Shown in pieces: positions 1 through 9,732 of a stretch of DNA of 64,000 nucleotides. The notes under the pieces are model-generated. The model saw only the letters and a program-made list of their open reading frames with translations. It was not told where the DNA came from and searched no databases. The position numbers and the translations under genes are program-made. Position 1 is the stretch's first letter. Every line of letters begins with the position of its first letter. Location of the stretch: positions 116,068,680 to 116,132,679 of the forward strand of contig CP092863.1 in NCBI GenBank assembly GCA_030710605.1. The letters run 5' to 3'. Source of the DNA: Cordylochernes scorpioides (taxonomy: Eukaryota > Arthropoda > Arachnida > Pseudoscorpiones > Chernetidae).

Positions 1-1109
1 TTCACTAGGCAACCCTTGGTTTTCATCTTGTGGGTAAGATTTCTCATTTTTCACCATTGATAAACTTCATAATTTGCATATAGAGCTTTCAAATTATATA
101 TTTTATATGTTTTTCCCTATATGTACTTCCATTGTTGATACGTAGATATTTGTTTATTTTAATATACCCATTAGTCTTTTTAAGTTCTTTTCCACCAAAT
201 TATTCCTCTTTTATTGCAAATCTTATAGCAAAAGCCCAGCTGATGGCCAGCAGTGAAGTTGTCCTCCTGTTGTTGGATTATGTTCCCTGTATGTTACTTG
301 TTCTCCATTTTACACCAAGGTAAATAAATAACAGACGAACAGAGATCCTTACCTAACCTACGTACTTATTTGACCATCCTTGATACAGCAGCGGCGTAAC
401 AATATATTGTAATTCTTTCCTTTCTTTTTGAGCCTCTGGTTAACTCTTTGCTTTCTTCTTTCGAATTTCAACCAAATAGAAGGTGAAACTATTTTTTCCC
501 TTGAATACATAAAGTTGTTCTTCGAACTTGTCCAGTAAAACAACGTATATTTTCTAACTTTATTTTCTTTGAATACAAAGTTAATCTACAAACCTATTTC
601 TCTAAGCACAACGTGAATTTAAAACTTTTTTTCTTTGAGAGAGATATTACAAAGTGAATTCTTCGAACTTATATTGCTCTGGGCACAACGTGGATCTTAA
701 AGCTTTTTTCCCCGTTATCTTCGAACTTATTTCTCTACTAAAACAACATAGATTTTCTAACTTTTTTTTTTTTTTTTTGAATACAAAATGAATCTACAAA
801 CCCATTTCTCTAAGCACAGCGTGAATTTTAAAACTTTTTTTTTTTAATTACAAAGTGAATTTTCAAACCTATTTCTCTAAGCACAGCGTAAGTTTTAAAA
901 GCTTTTTTTCTTAATTACAAAGTGAATTCTTCGAACTTATTACTCTAGGCATAACGTGGATCTTGAGACTTTTTTTCCCCGCTATACAATTCAATTCTTC
1001 AAACTTATTTTCCCCAAGGACAACATAGTATTATGCCAGCCTATAATAACAGAAGTCGGTGGGCTAGTGGTTAAAACCCTCGATTCCCGACAGCCATGAA
1101 CCGGGATCG
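1..1109. repeat. Left arm of a 1.1-kb inverted duplication
   Basis: This stretch reads as a near-identical reverse complement of 17,696-18,756, with only scattered substitutions and small indels. It is cut by the window start on one side and by the N gap on the other. Inside, about 480-1,030 is built of imperfect tandem units of roughly 85-100 bases that alternate a T-rich run with a motif like AAGCACAACGTGAATTT. The inner end holds a tRNA-like SINE head. No credible coding frame was seen. It could be two copies of one transposon or a local inverted segmental duplication. Confidence 0.85.
1053..1109 (+). mobile_element. tRNA-derived SINE head, cut by the assembly gap
   Basis: The sequence runs GTCGGTGGGCTAGTGGTT (box A-like), through CCCGACAGCC, to CCGGGATCG, where the N gap begins. 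The same head is complete at 1,921-1,985 and at 17,665-17,757, where box B reads GGGATCGAATCCC or a close variant. This is a pol III-type internal promoter layout. Confidence 0.7.
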
Positions 1110-1209
1110 NNNNNNNNNNNNNNNNNNNNNNNNNNNNNNNNNNNNNNNNNNNNNNNNNNNNNNNNNNNNNNNNNNNNNNNNNNNNNNNNNNNNNNNNNNN
1201 NNNNNNNNN
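1110..1209. other. Assembly gap (100 N)
   Basis: Exactly 100 N, the conventional length for a gap of unknown size. It begins inside a SINE box B. Confidence 0.99.
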
Positions 1210-1920
1210 GATAAGAGCAGAATTCAAATTTTAAATTAATATTCAATCACTCATACTAAAAGATACTAAATGGTTTTAAGATATATCTCTTTAATTTATT
1301 TAATATGGATCCGACCTTTAGACTACCTGAATGCTCCTCCTTCCTTCCAATTAAATACTTCTCAACCATTATGCTTTGTGATTGCTTATACTGTAAATCG
1401 TGCAAGTCATTCAAATGTCCTCGATTGTGATAGGACATCTTCTTTAAAAGCCTGCTTCAACATTTGAAATGATTCGGAAGCTGTTTTTCCTAATTTAAAG
1501 CAAACCCCTATGCAGACTCGCTGTTTTTCAATACAGTCCATACTGAAATCATAAGCTTATAAATTCGATAAAACGCGAGAGCGTGCGTCTATGTGATCAA
1601 TTTTTATTTCTACGTGTTGATAAATGTTTTATCTATAAGGTCCTTATAAAATTATTTCATTATTTTGAATATTTTACGTGATCCAGTCTCATTCCTGGAA
1701 ATTATTGATCACACTATGTACACTACATAGCTAGACATGTAGAAGTAGCTTAACTTTTGCATTTAAAAGGTGCTAGAACCCTATTTGGTTACTTGCACTC
1801 ACTGGTGAGGTTATGTAATAGTCATGGGGAAACATTGAAGCATTTTATTATTATAAAAATTTATAAATTAAATTGCAATCTATCTATAAAATTGTAACAA
1901 TTAAAAATTTTCAATGTGTT
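1210..1920. other. AT-rich unique sequence, no feature seen
   Basis: Low-complexity AT-rich DNA with frequent stops in all frames. No repeat family, RNA motif or exon was recognised. Confidence 0.6.
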
Positions 1921-1985
1921 TCTTGAGTGGTAAAAACCCTCGATTTTCGACAGCCATGAACCGGGATCTAATCCCGCACTTTGTT
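1921..1985 (+). mobile_element. tRNA-like SINE head fragment
   Basis: It contains TTGAGTGGTAAAAACCCTCG followed by CGACAGCCATGAACCGGG and ATCTAATCCCGC, a box B with one change. It is a decayed copy of the head at 1,053 and 17,665. Confidence 0.6.
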
Positions 1986-2094
1986 TTAATATTGAATAGA
2001 CTTCACATATTATTTATTTTTGTAAATATCACAAGCTAGGTTGTTCTTTTTGTGTGGCACCTAGTAAGGTTATTCTGGAACCAGAAATGTTTAT

Positions 2095-2245
2095 TTTCAA
2101 TAATTTCGTCAAATATATTATCTCTAAGAAAACCAATCCAATACAAGAGCAGAGCGGTCTGAAGATTGGCGAAACCGCTGAGAGGGTTTACTACTGATGA
2201 GCCAAGTCCTCTCATTAAATAACTTTTATCATTGTAGTAAGGTCT
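2095..2245 (+). repeat. Dispersed repeat R1 copy
   Basis: R1 is the commonest short repeat here. Its core reads GGCGAAACCGCTGAGAGGG, a short spacer, CTGATGAGCCAAG, then a complement of the G-rich run, followed by a segment like CATTGTAGTAAGGTCTGTAG. The core folds into a hairpin. This copy has core starts near 2,168. Confidence 0.6.
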
Positions 2246-2334
2246 GTAGAGATATATTATTTGCCTTTTCATTTTCCCATTTCTCCTTTGTTTATGTTTT
2301 TTTACTTTTCTCCATGAAAATGATGTATGGCGAG

Positions 2335-2385
2335 TCCTTACAGAACGGAAATGTCCTAATAAAGCTGTTGTTGTTGATATATTAT
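2335..2385 (+). mobile_element. Retroposon 3' tail
   Basis: The segment ends with TCCTAATAAAGCTGTTGTTG. The layout (short stem-loop, TAATAAAG, simple repeat) is shared with the tails at 6.7, 32.5, 34.4, 50.1 and 60.2 kb, and with the unit of the 22.9-kb satellite. It is probably a 5'-truncated LINE or SINE. Confidence 0.5.
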
Positions 2386-2869
2386 TTGATTATATTATTG
2401 AAAAAAAGAAAACATTGCCAAATTTTTTCTTTGACGAAATGGTACCTTATATACTGCCAATATTACCTACCTACAGTATATACTTAACATTTTTAGGATG
2501 AATGTGTAGACTGGTTGGTATTGAATATATTGAAAGTTATTCATGATAAAATGATAAAAACGTTTAAAAAATACAAAAAAGTTGCCACTACAAGAATATT
2601 AAGAACAAATATCAACGGTTACACACTTTTAGAAGCTCTTATATCTAATAAATATAATAGAGAACATAGATACCATCACAATACCTTAGATATCTTAGAA
2701 GAAATCAATAGATCAATTTTATAGGTTCTGGATGTCCTTAAAATGGTATTTAGACATATTCCATAACATTTAATTTAGAAATGTAAATAGCTATTATTAC
2801 AAAGAGATATTTACAAATTTTTGAATACACATTTCATTTTTAAAAATTTCAGTTGTAAATATCCACGAT

Positions 2870-3057
2870 ATATATATTTGTAAATGACGAGCGCCAAAAG
2901 CGCGAAACACATTCGTGGATGACTTTTCTTTATTTATCAAGAAATTGGGTTGGCCAAATATCAGGGAACAGGTTAAATCAATGATTAGTTGATTTCTGTT
3001 CCACCAGATGGCGTTCTGCCTTCTGTAAAGCACATGTGCTCCTGGTCAGGATATACC
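2870..3057 (+). repeat. Hammerhead-type foldback element, decayed copy
   Basis: A hammerhead-like core (ATGACGA, stem GCGC/GCGC, GAAA) lies at 2,884-2,917. It is followed by a CTTTATTTATCAAGAAATTG segment and an arm carrying AGATGGCG and GCACATGTGCTCCTGGTC. The first core nucleotide is A instead of C and stem III is broken, so self-cleavage is unlikely. Confidence 0.6.
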
Positions 3058-3164
3058 ATTTTTATTTTTGATTTCAACACCTAATCTTTTTATCTTTTAT
3101 TTTTCTTTCATTTTTTCATATTTGTAAATATTTCTTGTAAGATATAGTCGATGTTTTTAATTAA

Positions 3165-3245
3165 GCCCGTTGAAGAGCGATTATCACTTGAAAGCTAGTG
3201 TTTTGAAATAAAAAGAAACTCATTGTGAGAAAATATTTTTGTATG
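3165..3245 (+). repeat. Dispersed hairpin repeat (GTTGAAGAGC...GAAAGCTAG family)
   Basis: It reads CCCGTTGAAGAGCGATTATC, then CTTGAAAGCTAG, then AAATAAAAAGAAACTC. Relatives lie at 8.70-8.96, 28.08-28.27 and 52.33-52.42 kb, two of them as full palindromes. Confidence 0.6.
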
Positions 3246-3344
3246 TATTGAAGTTCCATCAGAAACACCTTAGCAATAATTGTAAACTTGTCTCAATGGA
3301 CTCTAACCATTGGTTGGTCTGAACACGTGGTCAGTAGGTCCACC

Positions 3345-3556
3345 CCCGGGGAGTGACACACGGTAGAAAAGGACGGTCGTCACCCGAACGTTTATCTCGA
3401 GGCCACCGCCGCCATTTTTCAATCCAAACAATTAGGACACAAAGTCCCGAGGGTCAGTCCTTGGTGGAGGTCCCACGGGACTTCACTGTGTCTGTGTACG
3501 TCGTCCTAGCAACCATGGACTGTAAGTCCACACATCTCGCCCTGCCAGCAATAGTT
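3345..3556. other. GC-rich unique island
   Basis: About 210 bases with much higher GC and CpG content than the surroundings, including GCCACCGCCGCCATTTTTC. It abuts the 3' end of the U6-derived array. A frame is open across it but matches nothing I know. It may be a promoter-like fragment or part of the sequence captured with the U6 pseudogene. Confidence 0.4.
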
Positions 3557-3672
3557 CACTTAGGAACGCTTCACGAATTTGTGTGTTATCCTTGCTTATG
3601 GGCCATGCTAATCTTCTCTGTATCCTTCCTATTGTAGTAGTTGTATCGCCGAACTGGTATCACAGGGGCCAT
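3557..3672 (-). pseudogene. U6 snRNA pseudogene (3' part)
   Basis: Read on the minus strand, the segment contains the U6 snRNA core GATACAGAGAAGATTAGCAT followed by GGCC, then AAGCAAGGATAACACACAAA and TTCGTGAAGCGTTCC. These correspond to the conserved U6 core, internal stem-loop region and 3' end. U6 is the catalytic snRNA of the spliceosome. This copy has several substitutions in the stem-loop region, and its 5' end leads into the tandem array rather than a promoter, so it is a pseudogene. The match rests on my knowledge of the U6 sequence, not on an alignment run. Confidence 0.85.
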
Positions 3673-5036
3673 GCTAATCTTCTCTGTATCCTTCCTATTG
3701 TAGTAGTTGTACCGCCGAACTGGTATCACATGGGGCCATGCTAATATTCTCTGCATCCTTCCTATTGTAGTAGTTGTACCACCGAACTGGTATCACAGGG
3801 GCCATGCTAATCTTCTCTGTATCCTTCCTATTGTAGTAGTTGTACCGCCGAACTGGTATCACAGGGATCATGCTAATCTTCTCTGTATCCTTCCTATTGT
3901 AGTAGTTGTACCGCCGAACTGGTATCACAGGGACCATGCTAATCTTCTCTGTATCCTTCCTATTGTAGTAGTTGTACCACCGAACTGGTATCACACGGAT
4001 CATGCTAATCTTCTCTGTATACTTCCTATTGTAGTAGTTGTACCACCGAACTGGTATCACACGGATCATGCTAATCTTCTCTGTATACTTCCTATTGTAG
4101 TAGTTGTACCGCCGAACTGGTATCACAGAGGCCATGCTAATCTTCTCTGTATCCTTCCTATTGTAGTAGTTGTACCGCCGAACTGGTATCACAGGTACCA
4201 TGCTAATCTTCTCTGTATCCTTCCTATTGTAGTAGTTGTACCGCCGAACTGGTATCACAGGGACCATGCTAATCTTCTCTGTATACTTCCTATTGTAGTA
4301 GTTGTACCGCCGAACTGGTATCACAGAGGCCATGCTAATCTTCTCTGTATACTTCCTATTGTAGTAGTTGTACCGCCGAACTGGTATCACAGAGGCCATG
4401 CTAATCTTCTCTGTATCCTTCCTATTGTAGTAGTTGTACCGCCGAACTGGTATCACAGGTACCATGCTAATCTTCTCTGTATCCTTCCTATTGTAGTAGT
4501 TGTACCGCCGAACTGGTATCACAGGTACCATGCTAATCTTCTCTGTATACTTCCTATTGTAGTAGTTGTACCGCCGAACTGGTATCACAGAGGCCATGCT
4601 AATCTTCTCTGTATCCTTCCTATTGTAGTAGTTGTACCGCCGAACTGGTATCACAGGGACCATGCTAATCTTCTCTGTATACTTCCTATTGTAGTAGTTG
4701 TACCGCCGAACTGGTATCACAGAGGCCATGCTAATCTTCTCTGTATACTTCCTATTGTAGTAGTTGTACCACCGAACTGGTATCACAGGGGCCATGCTAA
4801 TCTTCTCTGTATCCTTCCTATTGTAGTAGTTGTACCGCCGAACTGGTATCACAGAGGCCATGCTAATCTTCTCTGTATACTTCCTATTGTAGTAGTTGTA
4901 CCGCCGAACTGGTATCACAGAGGCCATGCTAATCTTCTCTGTATCCTTCCTATTGTAGTAGTTGTACCGCCGAACTGGTATCACAGGTACCATGCTAATC
5001 TTCTCTGTATCCTTTCTATGGTAATAGTTGTACGTG
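3604..5036 (-). repeat. 66-bp satellite derived from U6 snRNA, about 22 copies
   Basis: The core ATGCTAATCTTCTCTGTAT recurs from 3,604 to 4,992 at 66-base spacing (two intervals are 67). On the minus strand each unit is a degraded U6 5' half (TTCGGCGGTAC for TTCGGCAGCAC) plus the exact U6 core GATACAGAGAAGATTAGCAT and GGCC or a variant. Because 66 is a multiple of three, long frames stay open on both strands. These are artefacts, not genes. Units differ mainly at CCGCC/CCACC, ATCC/ATAC and the bases before CATGC. Confidence 0.92.
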
Positions 5037-5220
5037 GTTCCTTGGGAATATACTATGGATGCCTAGGGGATTTATTCGTGTGCGTATCTGCCCGAATGTA
5101 TATACTTTACTTATAAAGTTATTGTCCCCCTGAACTTTAGTTGAAATATGCTGCTTCTAAGAAATCAGAATATACACATTGCAATTTTCAAGCCACTATC
5201 TATACTCTTAATGTTTCTTC

Positions 5221-5266
5221 ACAGGGCCCTTTGGGTAAACCCGGGGCGTTGCCCAGGTCACTCGAC
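5221..5266 (+). mobile_element. Helitron-like 3' terminus
   Basis: A GC hairpin (ACCCGGGGCGTTGCCCAGGT) is followed by CACTCGACTAG and then T. A hairpin about ten bases before CTAG next to T is the hallmark of Helitron 3' ends. The same terminus is better preserved at 31,538-31,576 and inverted at 37,006. Confidence 0.6.
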
Positions 5267-5376
5267 TAGTCAAAATGATAAATATGCAAATTGACAAACC
5301 AATATGTAGACGACACGACACGAGCCTTAAGGCTATCTATATTATAGTAGATACTTATGTAACTATTTAACAACTA

Positions 5377-5640
5377 TTAAAAGCTTATGTCCATAGTTTG
5401 CTTAAATACCATTTTTAAGATTCCACCCTTCAGTGTAGCATATAAAAGCAAAATGATCCAATACAGTATTAGAGCTCTATAGAAGCTGTCTGGTAGATTA
5501 AATTGACGCAACCGCTGAGAGTGTTTAACATCGACGAGCCAAGCTCTCCCAATATTTTTTTCATCGCAGTAAGTACAGTAGAAGTTTTGATTTATTTGTG
5601 AAAAGAAACATTCGTGTCTTAATGTCTTCATTCGTTATAA
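5377..5640 (+). repeat. Dispersed repeat R1, long form
   Basis: This copy includes the extra upstream part (GCTTATGTCCATAGTTTGCT, ACCCTTCAGTGTAGCATATA) before the hairpin core at about 5,510-5,560. Comparable long copies are at 19,740, 27,478, 45,600 and 49,612. Confidence 0.65.
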
Positions 5641-5734
5641 CTATTTAACAACACAATTAAACAATGAAGCACGAATTCTTATTTTACACATAAAACAAAC
5701 TTCTACTGTCCTTATTGCGATGAAAAATATTGGG

Positions 5735-5850
5735 AGGATGTTACCATCATCATATCATAAAATGATAAATTAATAAAATGAATAATGAAATTTATTTTTT
5801 CTTATGATGGTAACAACGCTGTTACCGAAACGTCACACAATATTGATTTT
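5735..5850 (+). repeat. Half of a GGTAACAA/TTGTTACC hairpin repeat
   Basis: It carries GATGGTAACAACGCTGTTAC followed by CGAAACGTCACACA. The same motif forms full palindromes at 9.0-9.4 and 11.2-11.5 kb. Confidence 0.6.
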
Positions 5851-6456
5851 GTAGGACTAAGTCTTATTTTCTTGAAGACCTACCGAGAAAAAAAAACTTT
5901 ATTGATAAATAGTACTAAAAATAAAAAATAAAAAAAAATTAAATACAATAAAATCATTTTATGTTCCCTAACTTTTTCATATCAGGGTAGAGAAATCACT
6001 GTCTTAGTTTCAATCGTGGGATATGTAAATGAGCCTGATGTTAATTTGCATATCCTGTCAATTTGCATATAGCCAAAGTTTGACTACTGCAGCAGAGTCG
6101 CAATTACATATTGGCAGGACACAAGGGTTAGCGAGCGAGAGAAATATGTGGGTGGCAACAAGACCAAAAATATATATTGAAAAAAAAAAAAAAAAAACTT
6201 GGAATCTCATTAAAGATTTCCTCGTCTGTGTCCAAAATTAGGATCTGCTGCATAGAATTCGATTATTACAATCCGATAATTGAAGCACGAAATCTCCGTT
6301 TTTTTTTTGGAATGTTTGGGTAGGAAACAGTTTATAAGGCTTAGAGAACCTTTTTGATAAATTAAGAGAAAGACATCTTCTGATTCGTGCAACTAAAAAT
6401 TGCTGATGGCTTGCGCCATCTATCGGAATAAATATCAACTATTTGTTTATTTTTAA

Positions 6457-6727
6457 CTTGGTTTATATAAATTCTACAAGGCCGCAGTAACCGTTCGGAG
6501 GAAATTAATAAAATCGTTAATGTCGTGGTCCATTTGGATGAGGAAAGTGAAGACTAGAACGCGGCTGATTCCACACTAGCCTGTTCAGTGATTCGCTAAC
6601 CATGACGTATGCACGAAGGAACGTGTGGCCATTGGACATGCGTCGGACCAGGAGCTCCATCTATTATTTATTCCTGTAGTGAATCTGTATAAGACCGATG
6701 GTCTTAATAAAGCTTTGTGTGTGTGTG
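6457..6727 (+). mobile_element. Short retroposon insertion with 15-bp target duplication
   Basis: The insert is flanked by identical copies of TTTGTTTATTTTTAA at 6,442-6,456 and 6,728-6,742. It ends with GGTCTTAATAAAGCTTTGTG and a GT repeat. This is the signature of target-primed reverse transcription. The tail matches the unit of the 22.9-kb satellite. The 5' part is GC-richer and unrecognised, so it may be a SINE or a 5'-truncated LINE. Confidence 0.85.
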
Positions 6728-6797
6728 TTTGTTTATTTTTAAATTATTCCAGAATTTTGGCTAAAAATACCCTTTTTTGATTAATTAAGAAGAGCTA

Positions 6798-6839
6798 ACT
6801 ACGTACACGTTTCGGGCTGTTGGTCCTCATCAGCGTGGT
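6798..6839 (-). ncRNA. Type-I hammerhead ribozyme (probably weakened)
   Basis: On the minus strand: stem I strand ACCACG, CTGATGA core, stem II GGAC-CAACA-GCCC with one A-C mismatch, GAAA, short stem III AC-GT-GT, cleavage triplet GTA, and stem I partner CGTAGT with one mismatch. All conserved core nucleotides are present. The very short stem III matches the minimal hammerheads known from Penelope-like elements and animal retrozymes. Confidence 0.75.
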
Positions 6840-7079
6840 ACAAGCTGTGGAATAATTAGAAAAATCAACAATTTGTTGATATTTATTCCGACAGATGGCG
6901 TAAGTCATCAACAACTTTTAGTTTCACAATCAGGAGATGTCTTTCTCTTAATTTATCAACATGATTATAGTATGATTTCACTTATATATTTTTTTCATAC
7001 ACACATACATTTTGTGCTCTAAAAACTACAACACTAAAACTACAAGCTGAAGAAATGTGTACACATACACAACTATATA

Positions 7080-8574
7080 CACTGGTGTCGAAAAAATAAG
7101 AAACTTTTGTTTTTTTAATGATATGTTTTAAAATATACAACGCTAAAAGCTAAAAAGTAATTTAATTAGGTATTTTAAGTCGTAGAATTTATTTATCGCA
7201 ACCATTCGATTCGGTAAAATTGAAAATATGCAAATTTTTGCTTGTCTTTATAAGTGTGCTATTTGGCGTGTCGTTTACCCCATCTAAGAATTGTCCAATT
7301 ATAATTTTATTTAATCCTTAGTTAATTATGAGTTTACGAAAAATTTTAGCAGATGATTTAAAATGGAGAGCTGTTGGAAGAATGGAGGCAGGGCAATCAC
7401 AAGTTGAAGTAGCAAAATGGCTAAATGTGAATAAATCTGTGGTTAGCAAAATATGGAAACAGTTCATTGAGACAGGAACCATCAAAAGAAAAGAAGGTTA
7501 TGGTAGAAAAAGAAAAACAGCTACCTCTGAAGACCGTTATCTGGTCGTAACTGCCAAGCGCCATAGGGAGATGACAGCTATTCAACTCTCTAATGAACTC
7601 TCAAGTGCTACTGGAACGAGAATTTCAAGACAAACTGTTTACCGAAGGCTTCACGAAGGTGCTCTTTATGCAAGACGACCAATGATCTGTATCCCTTTAA
7701 CCTCTGCTCACAGGAGAGCCCGCTTGAATTGGTGCTTGGAACATCACGCCTGGACTCATGATCAGTGGGCCAATGTTCTCTTCAGTGACGAGTCAAGATT
7801 TAGTTTAAACACAGATTCTCGACGAGTTTTCATCTGGAGGGAGCCTGGAATCCGCTATCATCCCAGTAACATCAGGGAAATAGACAATTTTAGAGGGGGC
7901 AGTCTCTTAGTCTGGGCTGGCATCAGTTCTAGCAGACGCACACCCCTCCACATTTTTTCTGGGGGCATTTTAACTGCCCAAAGGTACAGGGACGAGATCC
8001 TTGAGCCCTATCTAAGACCTTATAGAGATCAAATTGGTCACAAATTAATTTTTATGGACGATAATGCTCGTCCGCATAGGGCTAGGCTAGTCAATGAATA
8101 TCTCCAGAGTGTGAATATTCGAAGGATGGATTGGCCAGCCAGATCTCCGGACCTGAATCCAATAGAGAATGTGTGGGATGCTCTAGGGAGGCGTATTGGA
8201 GCTCGTCACCCCTCTCCCAGAACCCTCGTTGAGCTAAGAACTGCTCTATTGGAGGAGTGGGGTTTACTACCCCTGGACCTCCTCCAAAGCCTGGTAAACA
8301 GTATGAGGGCTCGCTGTGAGACCTTGATAGCTGTTAGAGGTGATCATACTCCCTATTGATATCTTATTTCTTTAAGATCTGGAATCTTAACTTTGGGTAT
8401 GTTGGTAATAATTTGCATATTTCATAATTTAAAATCTTTTTTTATTATTTTCATATAGCTAGTCAAATTCTCCATAGTTTAAACTATTTGTATACTAAAT
8501 TTTATATTTGTTAATAAATTAGCTTTTGAGAAATTTCAATATTGGTTAAGTTTCTTATTTTTTGGACACCAGTG
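7080..8574 (+). mobile_element. Complete Tc1-family transposon
   Basis: The element is 1,495 bases with terminal inverted repeats starting CACTGGTGTC and continuing AAAAAATAAGAAACTT, with a single G/C mismatch between ends. It is flanked by TA on both sides (7,078-7,079 and 8,575-8,576). It encodes one intact transposase. It sits inside repeat R2, whose uninterrupted form is visible at about 13,610-13,740 and 40,900-41,045, so the empty site can be read directly. It looks young and possibly autonomous. Confidence 0.96.
7328..8359 (+). CDS. Tc1-family DD34E transposase, intact
   Basis: This 343-residue single-exon protein would cut and paste the surrounding element. Residues about 10-60 form the first helix-turn-helix (GQSQVEVAKWLNVNKSVVSK), followed by a basic GRKRK stretch at 59-63. 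A second DNA-binding helix set lies near 75-115. The catalytic triad is D154 in FSDESRF, D245 in MDDNARPH and E280 in SPDLNPIEN, with 34 residues between D245 and E280, so it is DD34E. The length is normal for Tc1 proteins and no stop or frameshift is present. It starts at the ATG 248 bases inside the left end and stops 215 bases before the right end. It resembles transposases often annotated Tcb2-like in chelicerates. That is recall, not a search. Confidence 0.96.
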   Translation: MSLRKILADDLKWRAVGRMEAGQSQVEVAKWLNVNKSVVSKIWKQFIETGTIKRKEGYGRKRKTATSEDRYLVVTAKRHREMTAIQLSNELSSATGTRISRQTVYRRLHEGALYARRPMICIPLTSAHRRARLNWCLEHHAWTHDQWANVLFSDESRFSLNTDSRRVFIWREPGIRYHPSNIREIDNFRGGSLLVWAGISSSRRTPLHIFSGGILTAQRYRDEILEPYLRPYRDQIGHKLIFMDDNARPHRARLVNEYLQSVNIRRMDWPARSPDLNPIENVWDALGRRIGARHPSPRTLVELRTALLEEWGLLPLDLLQSLVNSMRARCETLIAVRGDHTPY

Positions 8575-8698
8575 TATATTCCCCTACATTTTATCTACCC
8601 TTTATTTATTATTTTATTATATATTATTTCCACCTTTGTAACAATTGATTAGAAGAATCAATATAATTGATTGAATTGTCTAAAAACTACAAACATTC
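8575..8698 (+). repeat. Dispersed repeat R2, right part (host of the Tc1 insertion)
   Basis: With 7,040-7,079 it makes one R2 copy split by Tc1. Shared landmarks are ACACAACTATATA, TTCCCCTACA and AACAATTGATTAGAAGAATC. Uninterrupted relatives are at 13,590-13,740 and 40,855-41,048. Confidence 0.8.
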
Positions 8699-8958
8699 TA
8701 TCACAATGAGTTTCTTTTTATTTTAAAATGCAAGCTTTCAAGTGATTATCCCTCTTCTCAACGGGCTTAATTGAAATTTTGACAGTTTATTACAATAAAT
8801 ATTTACACATATATACGTGCGCAACGTGTAGATATGTGTAAACACTATTATGTAAGAAATAGTCGATGTTTCAATTAAGCCTGTTGAAGAGAAAGTATCA
8901 CTTGAAAGCTTGCATTTTAAAATAAAAATAAACTCACTGTGAGAGAAATTTGATAGTT
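8698..8958. repeat. Palindrome, GAAAGCTTG hairpin family
   Basis: The left arm (AATGAGTTTCTTTTTATTTT, CAAGCTTTCAAGTGAT) and the right arm (ATCACTTGAAAGCTTG, AAACTCACTGTGAG) are inverted copies around a spacer of about 70 bases. Confidence 0.75.
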
Positions 8959-9002
8959 TGTAAACGTTTTCCATAATTTTATCTTGAAACGTGAGACTTT
9001 GT

Positions 9003-9410
9003 AAAGCACAATTTGGATTATAGATTATAATACAAGAAAATAAGACCTAATCCGAATAATTTATTAGTGTGTGACGTTTAATTTAAAAGTCGGTGGACGA
9101 GTAGGTAACACCCTCGATTCCCGACAGTCATGAACCGGGATTGTATCTCGCGTTAAAAATTGTTTAATATGTGAATAACCTTCACATATTATTCATTGTT
9201 CAATTATCATGAACTAGGTATCTCTTGCTGAGCGGTACCTATTTATGCGAATTTGAACCAGGTGTGTGACGTTTCGGCAACAACATTGTTACCATCATCA
9301 GACAAAAGAATAAAAAAATTGTCTGATGATGGTGACAATGTTGTTACCGAAACATCACACACTAATAAATTATTTGGATTAGGTCTTATTTTATTTTATT
9401 TTGTGAGACT
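9003..9410. repeat. Palindrome with GTTGTTACC hairpins, split by a SINE
   Basis: The arms carry TAATCCGAATAATTTATTAG and the inverted ATAAATTATTTGGATTAGG. Each also has a hairpin (GGTAACAA type) between CTGATGA and GAAAC. The left arm is interrupted by SINE-B at 9,080-9,261. Confidence 0.75.
9080..9261 (+). mobile_element. SINE-B copy with 13-bp target duplication
   Basis: The insert is 182 bases flanked by identical GTGTGTGACGTTT (9,067-9,079 and 9,262-9,274). The tRNA-like head runs from GTCGGTGGACGAGTAGGTAA to CCGGGATTG. The body has CTTCACATATTATTCA. The 3' end has GAGCGGTACCTA and ends TTTGAACCAG. SINE-B copies here are consistently about 180 bases. Confidence 0.88.
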
Positions 9411-9556
9411 TTGTACTTTAGTTCCTATTATAAAACCGAAACAATTTTACATATCTACAACCGTTGAACCTCTCTACATCAGCTCCTATTGGCCAACCCG
9501 ATGACATGTAGAGACACTAGACTGTCATCTAGTAGAGAGTTTAGTAGATGGTCTAG

Positions 9557-9730
9557 AGGATTGTTATACACCGTTGATTTTAGATAGCCACGATCCAGGA
9601 TCGAATCCCGCTTTGGACACTTTTTTTTCTGAATTATAAAAACATTGCTCTAATGTGTATGGCCTCCGATTCTTGCAAAAAGTCGTCCAATTATACAAGT
9701 GAGTGCAAGTAACCAAATGAGGTTCATGCA
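9557..9730 (+). mobile_element. SINE-A copy (tRNA head and body)
   Basis: The head has the box B-like GGATCGAATCCCGC. The body has TTCTTGCAAAAAGTCGTCCA and GAGTGCAAGTAACCAAATGA, matching the full SINE-A at 25,563-25,889. Its 3' body runs straight into the 69-bp satellite. Confidence 0.75.
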
Positions 9731-9732
9731 CA

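Larger units (their letters stand above)
6356..6958 (-). mobile_element. Hammerhead foldback element with nested retroposon
   Basis: The left arm (GGCTTGCGCCATCTATCGG, then AATAAATATCAACTATT) and the right arm at about 6,870-6,958 are inverted copies flanking a hammerhead core on the minus strand. A retroposon at 6,457-6,727 splits the left half. Without that insert the element would be about 320 bases, matching the copy at 13,013-13,313. No protein is encoded. Mobilisation must be by another element's proteins, if it is mobile at all. Confidence 0.8.

Noticed and set aside
2168..2210. GAAACC and CTGATGAG in R1 as a permuted hammerhead
   Set aside because: TTGGC/GCCAA could serve as stem II, but the roughly 20 bases between the strands cannot form both stem III and stem I.
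3557..3672. Functional U6 gene
   Set aside because: Substitutions in the internal stem-loop region, no intact 5' end, and no upstream promoter.
3695..5116. Long open frames of 432 and 469 residues on opposite strands
   Set aside because: Both are produced by a 66-base tandem repeat (multiple of three) of U6 snRNA origin; no real protein.
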